Source: Mycolicibacterium aurum (GTDB lineage: Bacteria > Actinomycetota > Actinomycetes > Mycobacteriales > Mycobacteriaceae). Taken from it: a DNA stretch of 64,000 nt. The translations under genes were made by a program, and so were the position numbers. Under the pieces are notes generated by a model. It had not been told where the DNA came from. It worked only from the letters and a program-made list of their open reading frames with translations, and did not search any database. This document shows, in pieces, positions 29,970 through 39,340 of the stretch; position 1 is the stretch's first letter, and the number at the start of each line of letters is the position of its first letter. The stretch covers positions 1,116,001-1,180,000 of the forward strand of contig NZ_LR134356.1 in the NCBI RefSeq assembly GCF_900637195.1. Direction: 5' to 3'.

Positions 29970-30888
29970 CGTCTTCTCTCCTGTCGGGTAGGGCGGCGAT
30001 CAGCGCCTGGGAGTCGCGCAGCGCGGTCAGTGATTCGACGACCTCGAAGCGTCGTCCGTAGCTCTCGAACACCTCGGGCCGGGACCGGGTGCTGACCTGC
30101 CAGCCGAGCGCAGTCAGGTAGTCGGCCGGGGGAGTGCGCTCGCCGGGATAGAACAGGTCGGCGACGTTGACATCGAAACCCTGTGCGGCCCATTGGCCGC
30201 GCATGGCCCGGGTGCGCTCGCCGATGGTTGCCCCGGCGTCGGGGTGGTACTCGGTGGCGAGGCGGCTGCCGGGCGCGCTGAGCGCGGTGACGTGGTCGAA
30301 CAGCCGGTCCTGCGCGTCGGGCGGCAGGTACACCAGCAGCCCCTCGGCGGACCACGCCGTGGCCGCCGAGTCATCGAAACCGCTGTCCCGCAGAGCTTTC
30401 GGCCAGTCCTCGCGCAGGTCGACCGCGACCGTGCGCCGCTGTGCCGTGGGCTCCGCGCCCAGCCCGGCCATGGTCTCGGTCTTGAAGTCGACGACCGCGG
30501 GCTGGTCGATCTCATAGACGACGGTGCCCGCGGGCCACGGCAGCCGGTACGGCCGCGAGTCGAGCCCGGCAGCCAGGATGACCGCCTGCCGGATGCCTGT
30601 CGCACCGGCATCGACGAAGAAGTCGTCGAAGAACCGGGTCCGCACCGCCATCACGTCGGTCATCAGCCGGGCCGCGCCGGAGTCGTCCGCGTCACCGAGG
30701 GAGAGGTCGCCGTCGACCACCCTGGTGAAGAACTCGATGCCGACCGCCCGCACCAGCGGCGCCGCCCACGGGTCGTCGATCAGCGGTTCGGGTTCACGGC
30801 TGGCCACGGCCCGGGCGGCCGCGACCATCGTCGCCGTCGAGCCCACGCTGGACGCGAGGTCCCAGCGGTCGCTGTCGCTGCGCGCCAT
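29956..30888 (-). CDS. SAM-dependent methyltransferase, TIGR00027/LCMT-like (copy 2)
   Basis: 310 aa. [40 protein letters not shown] and [17 protein letters not shown] mark the family; SAM-dependent O-methylation of a carboxylate or hydroxyl is the general expectation. It lies 9 bp after copy 1 and overlaps copy 3, so the array is one transcript. Confidence 0.9.
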   Translation of the reverse strand: MARSDSDRWDLASSVGSTATMVAAARAVASREPEPLIDDPWAAPLVRAVGIEFFTRVVDGDLSLGDADDSGAARLMTDVMAVRTRFFDDFFVDAGATGIRQAVILAAGLDSRPYRLPWPAGTVVYEIDQPAVVDFKTETMAGLGAEPTAQRRTVAVDLREDWPKALRDSGFDDSAATAWSAEGLLVYLPPDAQDRLFDHVTALSAPGSRLATEYHPDAGATIGERTRAMRGQWAAQGFDVNVADLFYPGERTPPADYLTALGWQVSTRSRPEVFESYGRRFEVVESLTALRDSQALIAALPDRREDDAPH

Positions 30889-30897
30889 CGTCGCCGG

Positions 30898-31824
30898 CTA
30901 CCTGGTCGCGCTCACGTAGACGACCTCGGCGAACCCCTCGCCGTCCTCCAGTGGGTCCAGCCCGTAGCGGACCAGCAGATCGTTGGTGGGGGTGGCCTGC
31001 ACCGTCCAGTTCTGACCGCGCAGGTACTCGGTGACGTCGGCGCGCTCGCCGAGGAAGACCAGCTCGGAGAAATCGAGGTCGAACCCCTCGTTGCGCCAGC
31101 GGTCGGTCGACTCCTTCATCTTCTCCCGCAGTTCGTCCTGGTCTGCTTCGTGGTGCGACGGCACGGACTCGACGGCCAGCCGGCTGCCGGGTGCGCTGAG
31201 CGATCCGATGGTGTCCAACAGCCGGTCCTGGGCATCCGGCGGCAGGTAACCGAGGAGTCCCTCGGCGATCCAGGCCGTCGGCGCCGCGGCGTCGAAGCCG
31301 GCGTCGGCGAGCGCGGCCGGCCAGTCGTTGCGCAGGTCGACCGCGACGGTGTCCAATTTCGCTGACGGCGCAACCCCGAGGCCGGCAAGCGTCGTCGCCT
31401 TGAACTCGATCACCTCGGGCTGGTCGATCTCGTACACCGTCATGTCCTGCGGCCACGCCAGCCGGTATGCCCGCGCGTCCAGGCCGGACGCGAGGATCAC
31501 GGCCTGCCGGATACCCGCACCGACGGCGTCGGCGAAGAAGTCGTCGAAGAAGCGGGTGCGCGCGGCCATGCCGTCGGCGAAGCGGCTCATGCCGACCGGC
31601 GATTCACCGTCGGCGCCGCTGTCCAGGTCCGCGGCGGTCAGCTCGCCGCTGGCCAGCCGGGTGAAGAAGTCGACGCCGACGGCGCGCACCAGCGGCTCGG
31701 CGTACGGGTCGTTGATCACGGGGTGGTCGGCTCTGCTGGCCACCGCACGGGCCGCGGCCACCATCGTCGCCGTGGCGCCCACGCTGGAGGCGAGGTCCCA
31801 GGTGTCGTTCTCGGTACGTGCCAT
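30898..31824 (-). CDS. SAM-dependent methyltransferase, TIGR00027/LCMT-like (copy 1)
   Basis: 308 aa, first gene of the array. [40 protein letters not shown] and [17 protein letters not shown] are present. AAAAGGATCG precedes the ATG. The upstream 30 bp is unusually AT-rich and contains the partial palindrome at 31837-31853. Genes of this family lie at the same place next to secY in M. tuberculosis (Rv0725c, Rv0726c, Rv0731c). Confidence 0.9.
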   Translation of the reverse strand: MARTENDTWDLASSVGATATMVAAARAVASRADHPVINDPYAEPLVRAVGVDFFTRLASGELTAADLDSGADGESPVGMSRFADGMAARTRFFDDFFADAVGAGIRQAVILASGLDARAYRLAWPQDMTVYEIDQPEVIEFKATTLAGLGVAPSAKLDTVAVDLRNDWPAALADAGFDAAAPTAWIAEGLLGYLPPDAQDRLLDTIGSLSAPGSRLAVESVPSHHEADQDELREKMKESTDRWRNEGFDLDFSELVFLGERADVTEYLRGQNWTVQATPTNDLLVRYGLDPLEDGEGFAEVVYVSATR

Positions 31825-31836
31825 ATCGCGATCCTT

Positions 31837-31853
31837 TTACTTAGATAAGGTAA
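31837..31853. promoter_or_regulatory. AT-rich partial palindrome before the methyltransferase array
   Basis: TTACTTA (31837-31843) and TAAGGTAA (31846-31853) pair with one unpaired base. It is 13 bp upstream of the first methyltransferase and could be an operator or promoter element. Weak on its own. Confidence 0.3.
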
Positions 31854-31958
31854 TAACAATTCGACTGTACGCCCGGAATCTGAACGCCGCCCCAGACGTC
31901 GGATTCGGGCGGGGGAACATCCAACTGTTAGTCTCGTAGACTGTTCAGACGCGTGACT

Positions 31959-31981
31959 TGCGCAGGCCTTTCACCTGCGCA
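31959..31981 (+). promoter_or_regulatory. Hairpin in the secY leader
   Basis: TGCGCAGG (31959-31966) and CCTGCGCA (31974-31981) pair perfectly around CCTTTCA. A second small repeat, AGTCT-CGT-AGACT (31930-31942), lies upstream near the likely transcription start. The hairpin is about 90 nt before the secY GTG and has no U tract, so it is not a plain terminator. Confidence 0.45.
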
Positions 31982-32071
31982 TGCCGCCGCGCTCACGACT
32001 TAACCACGATGCTGGTCCTGCCAGCCAAAGAGCACGCCGCGATCGTCAACTCGGCCGTGCAGGAGGAAAGA

Positions 32072-33409
32072 GTGCTCTCGGCTTTCATTTCTTCGCTCAG
32101 AACCCCGGACCTGAGGCGAAAGATCCTGTTCACGCTGGGCATCGTCGTCCTGTATCGGGTCGGCGCCTCGGTGCCGTCCCCCGGCGTCAACTACCCCAAC
32201 GTGCAGCAGTGCATCGCGCAGGTCAGCGGCGGCGAGTCGGGGCAGATCTATTCGCTGATCAACCTGTTCTCCGGCGGCGCGCTCCTGCAGCTCTCGGTGT
32301 TCGCGGTGGGCATCATGCCCTACATCACCGCCAGCATCATCGTGCAGCTGCTCGGTGTGGTCATCCCGCGGTTCGAGCAGCTGCGCAAGGAGGGGCAAGC
32401 GGGGCAGACCAAGCTCACGCAGTACACCCGCTACCTCGCGGTCGCGCTGGCGATCCTGCAGGCCACCAGCATCGTGGCGCTGGCCGCCAACGGCGGGCTG
32501 CTGCAGGGCTGCTCGCTCGACATCATCCAGGGCCAGGGCGACGGGCTGAACCTCACCACGCTGGCCGTCATCGTGATCGTCATGACCGCCGGTGCCGCGC
32601 TGGTCATGTGGATGGGCGAGATGGTCACCGAGCGCGGCGTCGGCAACGGCATGTCGCTCATCATCTTCGCCAGCATCGCCTCGGCGATCCCCGGTGAGGG
32701 CAAGAACATTCTCGACAGCCGCGGTGGCATGGTCTTCGCGTTCGTGTGTCTGGCCGCGCTGCTGATCGTCGTCGGCGTGGTCTTCGTCGAGCAGGGCCAG
32801 CGCCGCATCCCGGTCCAGTACGCCAAGCGCATGGTCGGCCGCAAGATGTACGGCGGCACGTCGACCTACCTGCCGCTGAAGGTCAACCAGGCCGGCGTCA
32901 TCCCCGTCATCTTCGCGTCGTCGCTGATCTACATCCCGCACCTGATCACGCAGCTGATCACCAGCGGAAGCGCCAACCCGAGCACCGGATGGTGGCAGAC
33001 CTTCGTCGCCGAGTATCTGACCGACCCCAGCAGCCCGGTCTACATCGCGATCTACTTCGGCCTGATCGTGTTCTTCACCTACTTCTATGTGTCGATCACG
33101 TTCAACCCCGAGGAACGCGCCGACGAGATGAAGAAGTACGGCGGCTTCATCCCGGGCATCCGGCCGGGCAAGCCGACGGCGGACTACCTGAACTTCGTGT
33201 TGTCCAGGATCACCCTGCCGGGCTCGATCTACCTGGGCATCATCGCGGTCCTACCGAACCTGTTCCTGGAGATCGGCAACACCGGCTCCGTGCAGAACCT
33301 GCCGTTCGGCGGTACTGCTGTCCTCATTGCGGTCGGCGTCGGCCTCGACACCGTCAAGCAGATCGAAAGCCAGCTGATGCAGCGCAATTACGAAGGTTTC
33401 TTAAAGTGA
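32072..33409 (+). CDS. secY: Preprotein translocase subunit SecY
   Basis: 445 aa from the GTG at 32072, which has AGGAGGAAAG directly before it and gives the M. tuberculosis-like start [21 protein letters not shown] longer frame from 31958 would run through the leader hairpin. Ten membrane segments, SecY signatures ([29 protein letters not shown]) and the end NYEGFLK are present. It forms the SecYEG export channel. adk follows 13 bp downstream. Confidence 0.97.
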   Translation: MLSAFISSLRTPDLRRKILFTLGIVVLYRVGASVPSPGVNYPNVQQCIAQVSGGESGQIYSLINLFSGGALLQLSVFAVGIMPYITASIIVQLLGVVIPRFEQLRKEGQAGQTKLTQYTRYLAVALAILQATSIVALAANGGLLQGCSLDIIQGQGDGLNLTTLAVIVIVMTAGAALVMWMGEMVTERGVGNGMSLIIFASIASAIPGEGKNILDSRGGMVFAFVCLAALLIVVGVVFVEQGQRRIPVQYAKRMVGRKMYGGTSTYLPLKVNQAGVIPVIFASSLIYIPHLITQLITSGSANPSTGWWQTFVAEYLTDPSSPVYIAIYFGLIVFFTYFYVSITFNPEERADEMKKYGGFIPGIRPGKPTADYLNFVLSRITLPGSIYLGIIAVLPNLFLEIGNTGSVQNLPFGGTAVLIAVGVGLDTVKQIESQLMQRNYEGFLK

Positions 33410-33422
33410 GAGGGTTCCGAAG

Positions 33423-33968
33423 TTGAGAATCGTGTTGTTGGGCCCGCCGGGGGCGGGCAAGGGAACGCAGGCCCAGAAGCTGGCCGAGAAGCTCGGCGTC
33501 CCGCACATCTCCACCGGTGACCTGTTCCGCCACAACATCAGCAACAACACCGAACTCGGGATCGAAGCCAAGAAGTACCTCGACGCCGGCGACCTCGTCC
33601 CGGCCACCCTCACGAACGCGCTCGTCGACGACAGGCTCGACGACGACGACGCGGCCGCGGGCTTCATCCTCGACGGCTTCCCGCGCTCGGTCGAGCAGGC
33701 CAAGGCGCTCGACGACATGCTGACCAAGCGCGACCTGTCCCTGGACGCGGTGCTGGAGTTCCGGGTCCCCGAAGACGAGCTCGTCTCCCGGCTGAAGGGC
33801 CGCGGCCGCGCCGACGACACCGAGGACGTCATCCGCAACCGCTTCAACGTCTACCGCGACGAGACCGCGCCGCTGCTCGACTACTACAGCTCGACGCTGG
33901 TCACGGTCGACGCCGTCGGTGAACTCGACGAGGTGTTCAGCCGGGCGCTCACCGCACTCGGCCGCTGA
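33423..33968 (+). CDS. adk: Adenylate kinase
   Basis: 181 aa, TTG start. The P-loop [10 protein letters not shown] is at residues 7-16, FILDGFPRS forms the AMP site, and there is a short lid without zinc cysteines, as usual for actinobacteria. It interconverts ATP + AMP and 2 ADP. The secY-adk-map order is conserved. Confidence 0.97.
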   Translation: MRIVLLGPPGAGKGTQAQKLAEKLGVPHISTGDLFRHNISNNTELGIEAKKYLDAGDLVPATLTNALVDDRLDDDDAAAGFILDGFPRSVEQAKALDDMLTKRDLSLDAVLEFRVPEDELVSRLKGRGRADDTEDVIRNRFNVYRDETAPLLDYYSSTLVTVDAVGELDEVFSRALTALGR

Positions 33969-33970
33969 CG

Positions 33971-34771
33971 ATGGTCTCGCTGCCCGGCCTGCGCAGCCGC
34001 AAGGTGGTCCCGGTGCGGACCGCCGGTGAACTCGACGCGATGGCCGCCGCCGGGGCGCTGGTCGCCGCTGCGCTGCGCGCCGTGCGGGAGGTCGCCGCGC
34101 CGGGCATGTCGACGCTCGACCTCGACGCGGTCGCCGAATCCGTGATCCGCGACGGCGGCGGTGTGCCGTCGTTCCTCGGCTACCACGGCTTTCCCGCCAC
34201 CATCTGCTCGTCGGTCAACGATCGCGTCGTGCACGGCATCCCCACGGCCGACGAGGTCCTCGCGGCCGGTGACCTGGTCTCCATCGACTGCGGCGCGATC
34301 CTCGACGACTGGCACGGCGACTCGGCCTTCACGTTCGGGATCGGTGACCTCATTCCCGTCGACGAGGCACTCTCGGCGGCGACCAGGGAGTCGATGGAGG
34401 CCGGCATCGCCGCCATGATTCCGGGCAACCGCCTGACCGACGTCTCGCACGCGATCGAACAGGGCACCCGCGCCGCCGAGAGCAGGCACGGCCGCAAGTT
34501 CGGGATCGTGGCGGGCTACGGCGGACACGGGATCGGCCGCGAGATGCACATGGACCCGTTCCTGCCCAACGAAGGCGCACCCGGTCGCGGCCCGTACCTC
34601 GCTCCGGGGTCGGTGCTGGCGATCGAACCCATGCTGACCCTGGGGACGAGGAAGACGGCCGTGCTGGACGACGGCTGGACCGTCGTCACCACCGACGGGT
34701 CGCGCGCCGCGCACTGGGAGCACACCGTCGCGGTCACCGAGGACGGACCCAGGATCCTGACGCTCGCCTGA
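33971..34771 (+). CDS. map: Methionine aminopeptidase, type I (MapA)
   Basis: 266 aa. Metal ligands are visible in [20 protein letters not shown] (two Asp), [12 protein letters not shown] (His) and AIEPMLTLG (Glu). It removes the initiator methionine. No N-terminal extension. It lies 2 bp after adk. Its stop codon forms part of the -35 element of the sigL promoter. Confidence 0.96.
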   Translation: MVSLPGLRSRKVVPVRTAGELDAMAAAGALVAAALRAVREVAAPGMSTLDLDAVAESVIRDGGGVPSFLGYHGFPATICSSVNDRVVHGIPTADEVLAAGDLVSIDCGAILDDWHGDSAFTFGIGDLIPVDEALSAATRESMEAGIAAMIPGNRLTDVSHAIEQGTRAAESRHGRKFGIVAGYGGHGIGREMHMDPFLPNEGAPGRGPYLAPGSVLAIEPMLTLGTRKTAVLDDGWTVVTTDGSRAAHWEHTVAVTEDGPRILTLA

Positions 34772-34796
34772 ACTGAACGCCCTCCCACGTCGTATC
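34769..34796 (+). promoter_or_regulatory. ECF-type promoter of sigL
   Basis: TGAACT (34769-34774), 16 nt, then CGTATC (34791-34796) resembles the reported SigL consensus (TGAACC ... CGTGTC), as expected for autoregulation. The -35 shares the map stop codon. Confidence 0.55.
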
Positions 34797-34818
34797 ACTG
34801 ACGGAGGATGGCGGGACA

Positions 34819-35343
34819 GTGAACCAGCGGGACGACCAGGAAGCCGCGATCATGCGGGTGCTCTACGACGAGCACGCCGCGGCCCTCTGGCGCTACGCCC
34901 TGCGGCTGACCGGCGATCGGGCCCGTGCCGAGGACGTCGTCCAGGAGACGCTGCTGCGCGCGTGGCGGCATCCCGACGTGACGGCGGACGTGGACCGGTC
35001 CGCGAGGGCCTGGCTGTTCACCGTGGCGCGCAACATGATCATCGACGAACGCCGAAGTGCGCGCTTCCGGCATGAGACCGACGTGCCCGAACCCGAGCGG
35101 GTGTCCGACCGCCCGTCGCCCGACGAGGTGGACACCGCGCTGGACCGGATATTGCTCGGCACCGCGATGGCGCAACTGTCCGACGAGCATCGGGCGGTGA
35201 TACGGCGGGCCTACTACCAGGGCTGGAGTACCGGACAGATCGCCGCCGACCTTCAGATCCCGGAAGGCACCGTGAAATCCCGGTTGCACTACGCCGTCCG
35301 CGCGCTGCGGCTCGGACTACAGGAGATGGGGGTGACGCGATGA
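34819..35343 (+). CDS. sigL: ECF RNA polymerase sigma factor SigL
   Basis: 174 aa, GTG start. Region 2 (LRLTGDRARAEDVVQETLLR) and region 4 (SDEHRAVIRRAYYQGWSTGQ, then GTVKSRLHYAVRALRLGL) are intact. Order after secY-adk-map and the downstream anti-sigma gene match M. tuberculosis sigL. SigL controls cell-envelope and polyketide-related genes there. The last 4 bp overlap rslA (ATGA). Confidence 0.93.
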   Translation: MNQRDDQEAAIMRVLYDEHAAALWRYALRLTGDRARAEDVVQETLLRAWRHPDVTADVDRSARAWLFTVARNMIIDERRSARFRHETDVPEPERVSDRPSPDEVDTALDRILLGTAMAQLSDEHRAVIRRAYYQGWSTGQIAADLQIPEGTVKSRLHYAVRALRLGLQEMGVTR

Positions 35344-36044
35344 GCGTGGACGACCGCTATCGGACGTGGGACGCCGCCTACGTGCTGGGCGCGCTGTCCG
35401 GCGACGAGCGGCTCGAATACGAGGACCACCTGGCCGGGTGCTCCCGGTGCCGCGCGGAGGTGGGTGAACTCAGCGGCATGCCGGGGCTGCTGTCGATGCT
35501 CGACGTCGACGAGGTGATCGCGCTGGACCACGAGCAGCCCAGTCCGCCGCTGCGGCCCGAGGTGCTCAGCGCGGTTCTGCAGCGAGCCGGCGCCCGGCGC
35601 AGCCGCGCCCGGTGGATGACGCTGGCCGGGGTCGGCCTGGTGGCCGCGCTGCTGGCGGTGGCCATGCTCGTCGTGCTGCGCCCCGAGACGTTCGGCCTGC
35701 CGTCGGGCACCGGCGACCAGGAGGCCGCGCAGATGTCGAAGATGACCAAGGTGTCCGAGACCCCGATCAACGCCAGCGTCGCGGTCACCGGTTACGGCTG
35801 GGGCACCCGCATCGACATGGCGTGCTCCTACGGTGACTGGGGCCGCCAGGACGCGCCGCCGCAGAACCTGGGGATGGTCGTCGTCGGCCACGACGGCAGC
35901 CGTTCCCAGATCGCCACCTGGTTGGGGCTCTCCGGGGCCACCGCGCTGCCCAGCGGGACGACGCCGATGTCCCCGAGCGACATCGCCACGGTGCAACTGG
36001 TGTCGGCGCCCGACGGAAAGGTGTTGCTGGAAACTCATCTGTGA
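35340..36044 (+). CDS. rslA: Anti-sigma factor RslA
   Basis: 234 aa. The N-terminal zinc anti-sigma motif HxxxCxxC is EDHLAGCSRCRAEV at about residues 29-42; one membrane segment (about 92-113, TLAGVGLVAALLAVAMLVVL) follows, then an extracytoplasmic domain. It holds SigL inactive and, in M. tuberculosis, releases it on oxidation of the zinc site. Coupled to sigL by overlap. Confidence 0.93.
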   Translation: MSVDDRYRTWDAAYVLGALSGDERLEYEDHLAGCSRCRAEVGELSGMPGLLSMLDVDEVIALDHEQPSPPLRPEVLSAVLQRAGARRSRARWMTLAGVGLVAALLAVAMLVVLRPETFGLPSGTGDQEAAQMSKMTKVSETPINASVAVTGYGWGTRIDMACSYGDWGRQDAPPQNLGMVVVGHDGSRSQIATWLGLSGATALPSGTTPMSPSDIATVQLVSAPDGKVLLETHL

Positions 36045-36088
36045 ACCGGCGGTCCTGGCTGCGGTGCGGCCATGGGGTAAGAAGAGGC

Positions 36089-36586
36089 GTGGCATCCGAA
36101 CGGCGCGACCCGATCGCTGCGGCACGCGCGAACTGGGAGCGCTCCGGGTGGGGGGACGTCGCTGACGGCATGGTCGCCGTCACGTCGGTCATGCGCGCGC
36201 ACCAGATCCTGCTGGCCCGCGTCGAGACGGCGCTGCGGCCCTACGACCTCAGTTTCTCGCGGTACGAGTTGCTCCGGCTGCTCGCGTTCAGCCGCACCGG
36301 CGCGCTGCCCATCACCAAGGCCTCCGACCGGCTGCAGGTGCACGTCACCAGCGTCACGCACGCGATCCGGCGCCTCGAAGCCGACGGCCTGGTCGAACGG
36401 CTGCCGCACCCCACGGACGGCCGCACCACCCTGGTGCAGCTCACCGACCTCGGACGGTCGACGGTCGAGGACGCCACCGAGACGTTGAACAAGGACGTCT
36501 TCGCCGACATCGGCATCTCCGACGAACAGTCCCGCACCCTCGCCGAGTCCATCCGCCGGCTGCGCCACAGCGCGGGCGACTTCTAG
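36089..36586 (+). CDS. MarR family transcriptional regulator (Rv0737-like)
   Basis: 165 aa from the GTG at 36089, the length of M. tuberculosis Rv0737 in the same place; a GTG at 36041 overlapping the rslA stop is an alternative. The winged helix is KASDRLQVHVTSVTHAIRRL with the wing HPTDGRTTLV. Position after rslA suggests cotranscription with sigL. Targets unknown. Confidence 0.85.
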   Translation: MASERRDPIAAARANWERSGWGDVADGMVAVTSVMRAHQILLARVETALRPYDLSFSRYELLRLLAFSRTGALPITKASDRLQVHVTSVTHAIRRLEADGLVERLPHPTDGRTTLVQLTDLGRSTVEDATETLNKDVFADIGISDEQSRTLAESIRRLRHSAGDF

Positions 36587-36590
36587 CGAC

Positions 36591-37808
36591 TCAGCGCGTC
36601 GCGGGCAGCGGGATCGTGGCGGTGACGGCCGTTCCCGTGCCCGGACGGGAGCGGATGTTGAGTCTGCCGCCGACGATCTCGGCGCGTTCGGCCATCGACA
36701 GCAGTCCGTAGCCGCCCATCTCGTCGCTGCCCAGCGGGTGTTCCAGCGTGTCGAAACCGACACCGTCGTCCACGATTTCGAGGCGGGCGACCTCTCCGGT
36801 GTCACCGCGGTCGACGGCGAAGGTGAGGCGGGCGTGCTCGGCGCGGGCGTGTTTGACGACGTTCTGCAGGCATTCCTGGGCGATGCGGTACAGCGCCAGC
36901 TCGATGTGGTCGGGCAGGCGGCTCTCGGAGAGGTCGACCTCGATGTCGACCTGCGGGATTGACCGGGCCAGGCTGGCCAGTCCGCCGGAGAGCCCGAGGT
37001 CGTCCAGCACCGGGGGACGCAGACCGCTGATGGCCGCGCGCGCCTCCTGCAACGTCAGCTGGGCCAGCTCACGCGCGCGGTCCAGCGGCTCGGTCAGCGC
37101 GGCGCCGTCATCGGGGGAGCGTGCGGCCTGCGCGGCGGCGTCGAGCCAGTAGGACAGCGTGACCAGACGCTGGGAGATGCCGTCGTGAATGTCGCCGGCG
37201 AGCCGCCTGCGCTCCAGCTCCTGGGCCTCGATGACCTGCTCGACGAAGTTCTCGTGCGCGCGTTCCCGCGACACCAGCTGGCGGTGCAGACGGGCCTGGT
37301 GCATGGAACCCGCGATCAGCCGGCCGATGACCAGCAGCAGCTCGACGTCTCTGTCGCCGAACTCGCGTTCGGCCACGGTGTGCACGTTGAGGACACCGAC
37401 CATCCCGCCGGGATCGGACTCCATCGGCACCGACACCATGGACGTGAAATCCCGGCCGCGCAGCGACTGGAACGGCAGGTACCGCGGATCGGACTCCTTG
37501 TCCTTCCTGATCACCACCGGCTCCCGGTGGCTGGCCACCCAGCCTGAAATGCCCTGTCCCAGAGGCAGTCTGATCTTTCCCACCTCGGAGTCGAACGGTG
37601 GGGTGGCCCCGGCCAGTGTCAGTGACCTCTCGGTGTCGTCGAGGACGTGCACGAAGCAGACGTCGCTGTCGGTGGCCGCGGTGATGATCCGGGAGGCCGC
37701 CGCGGCCAGCGGTTCGACGCCGGGGCCGCTGGAGGCGGCCTGGATCAGCTCACGCAGCAGCGCCAGCTCGCGATCGGCGGTGAGCAGGGAGCGCGGGGGC
37801 GGACTCAC
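36591..37808 (-). CDS. GAF-domain sensor histidine kinase, NarL/DesK type
   Basis: 405 aa, no membrane segment. A GAF domain spans about residues 30-175, then a HisKA_3 domain with the phosphorylated His at about 208 (ERRRLAGDIHDGISQRL), then an ATPase domain (ALYRIAQECLQNVVKHA, later GGYGLLSMAERAEIVGGRL). A cytosolic signal is sensed by GAF; the ligand is unknown and no haem-type residue set can be claimed. Its GTG overlaps the regulator stop (GTGA). Confidence 0.92.
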   Translation of the reverse strand: MSPPPRSLLTADRELALLRELIQAASSGPGVEPLAAAASRIITAATDSDVCFVHVLDDTERSLTLAGATPPFDSEVGKIRLPLGQGISGWVASHREPVVIRKDKESDPRYLPFQSLRGRDFTSMVSVPMESDPGGMVGVLNVHTVAEREFGDRDVELLLVIGRLIAGSMHQARLHRQLVSRERAHENFVEQVIEAQELERRRLAGDIHDGISQRLVTLSYWLDAAAQAARSPDDGAALTEPLDRARELAQLTLQEARAAISGLRPPVLDDLGLSGGLASLARSIPQVDIEVDLSESRLPDHIELALYRIAQECLQNVVKHARAEHARLTFAVDRGDTGEVARLEIVDDGVGFDTLEHPLGSDEMGGYGLLSMAERAEIVGGRLNIRSRPGTGTAVTATIPLPATR

Positions 37809-38464
37809 TGGCAGATGCCTTCGCGCAGCGCGGTGGCCACCGCCGCCGTGCGGTCGCTGACGTTCAACTTGCGGTAGATGGAGCTCACATGCGATTTGAC
37901 CGTCTCGTCGCCGATCACCAGTTTGGCGGCGATCGCCCGGTTGGACAGGCCGTTGACCACCAGTGCCAGGATCTCGCTCTCACGCTGTGTGAGCCCCTGC
38001 CGCGCGCCGGGCCAGAACTCGTCGCGTTGCAACCGTGCCGCGGTGTCCATGGCCCGCGCTGCCATGGACGGGTCGATCGCGGTCTCGCCGCGGTGCGCGA
38101 ACTCCAACTGTCGGACCAGCTCTTCGCTGCTGATGCTCTTGAGCAGATAGCCCGATGCGCCGACTCGAAGAGCCTGGAACAGGTACTGCTCGTCGTCGTA
38201 GACCGACAGCATCACCACCTTGCGGTCGGGCTGCCGCTCACGCAGCTGCCGGCACACGTCCAGTCCGCTGGACCCCTGCATCCGGACATCGCACAGCACG
38301 ATGTCGGGGTCCAGGGCGGCGACCACGCTCATCACGCGGTCTGCGCCGACAGCATGGCCGACGACGGTCACCCGACTGCTGAACGCGGCCAACATCGCCT
38401 TGAGGCCCTCGATGACCATTTCGTGGTCGTCGACCAGCACGATTCGCACCGGCGAGCCATCCAT
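37805..38464 (-). CDS. NarL/LuxR family response regulator
   Basis: 219 aa. Receiver domain with acidic pair at 12-13 and phospho-acceptor Asp at about 59 (DIVLCDVRMQGSSG); the C-terminal LuxR helix-turn-helix is LTQRESEILALVVNGLSNRA. It precedes and overlaps its kinase gene. Targets unknown; the 100 bp upstream, shared with the divergent HAD-like gene, are the first place to look. Confidence 0.92.
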   Translation of the reverse strand: MDGSPVRIVLVDDHEMVIEGLKAMLAAFSSRVTVVGHAVGADRVMSVVAALDPDIVLCDVRMQGSSGLDVCRQLRERQPDRKVVMLSVYDDEQYLFQALRVGASGYLLKSISSEELVRQLEFAHRGETAIDPSMAARAMDTAARLQRDEFWPGARQGLTQRESEILALVVNGLSNRAIAAKLVIGDETVKSHVSSIYRKLNVSDRTAAVATALREGICQ

Positions 38465-38568
38465 GGGGCAACCATAGATGCGTCACCGCGGTTCTCCCCC
38501 CAACTTGGCAGCCGGAATCCCCCGCATGGGGGAGGCGCCCGGATGTGACGTGGGACACCATTTGATAC

Positions 38569-39324
38569 GTGCAGCCCACACAGCAGAAAGCATGGCGTGC
38601 CGGTCGGTTCTGGTGGGACTGGCCCGCACAACACGATGCGGACGCGAAGTCCCTCGCGAAGCTCCACGCGGTGATCTTCGACCTGGATGCCCTCGCCGAC
38701 GTCGAGGGCGCTGGGCACCGCCGCGCCTTCAACGCCGCGTTCGCAGCGCTCGGCCTCGACATCGCATGGTCGGTCCCGCGGTACCGGCAGCTGCAGGCGC
38801 TCACCGATGAACGGCGGCGCGTCGCCGCCGAACTCCGCAAACGTGGCGTCAGTACGGAGTGCGACGTGCTCGCCGAGTTGCTGGTCGACGAGATCTGCAT
38901 GACCAAGGCGATGGTCCTCGACGAGACGATGCGCGACGCCGACATCGCGCCGAGGCCCGGGATGAGCGACCTGATCCTGGAAGCGCACGGTGCCGGCGTG
39001 GGCATCGGGATCGTCAGCAGCGGCAGCCACACCTGGGTGGAGCCGCTGGTGCGACAGCTGATCGGCGACGGAGTCGCGGGCGCGGTCGTGACCGCCGATG
39101 ACACCCCCCGGACCGAGCTGTACCGGGCGGCGCTGGGCGAACTCGGCGCCACCGCACACGATTCACTTGCGTTCGCGGGGTCGCAGTTGAGTCAGCGCGC
39201 GGCCACTGCCACCGGGTTGGCGACGGTGCTGGTGGATGAGGCCGCTGCCCCGCTGCGCGTGGCCGATTGCCAGCGCGCACACGACTCGTGGTGGCAGACG
39301 CACCGGAGTTCGTCAGCGGCGTAG
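38569..39324 (+). CDS. HAD-like protein with altered catalytic motif
   Basis: 251 aa, GTG start. HAD core with a Gph/CbbY-type helical cap. The nucleophile and acid Asp are kept (VIFDLDALADVEG, Asp 38 and 40), but the usual DxDGT(L/V) is DLDALA, and the conserved Lys of the KPxP motif appears as Arg (TPRTELYRAAL). Motif II Ser is present (VSSGSH). It could be a weak phosphatase or a non-catalytic relative. Divergent from the response regulator. Confidence 0.75.
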   Translation: MQPTQQKAWRAGRFWWDWPAQHDADAKSLAKLHAVIFDLDALADVEGAGHRRAFNAAFAALGLDIAWSVPRYRQLQALTDERRRVAAELRKRGVSTECDVLAELLVDEICMTKAMVLDETMRDADIAPRPGMSDLILEAHGAGVGIGIVSSGSHTWVEPLVRQLIGDGVAGAVVTADDTPRTELYRAALGELGATAHDSLAFAGSQLSQRAATATGLATVLVDEAAAPLRVADCQRAHDSWWQTHRSSSAA

Positions 39325-39328
39325 CGCC

Positions 39329-39334
39329 TATCCT
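39329..39334 (+). promoter_or_regulatory. Leaderless -10 element of the TetR gene
   Basis: TATCCT lies 6 nt before the GTG at 39341, fitting TANNNT for a leaderless transcript and fixing the start. Confidence 0.5.
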
Positions 39335-39340
39335 TCACGG

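Noticed and set aside
31958..32071. N-terminal extension of SecY
   Set aside because: The extension crosses a hairpin and has no similarity to SecY; AGGAGGAAAG directly before GTG 32072 and the known protein start decide against it.
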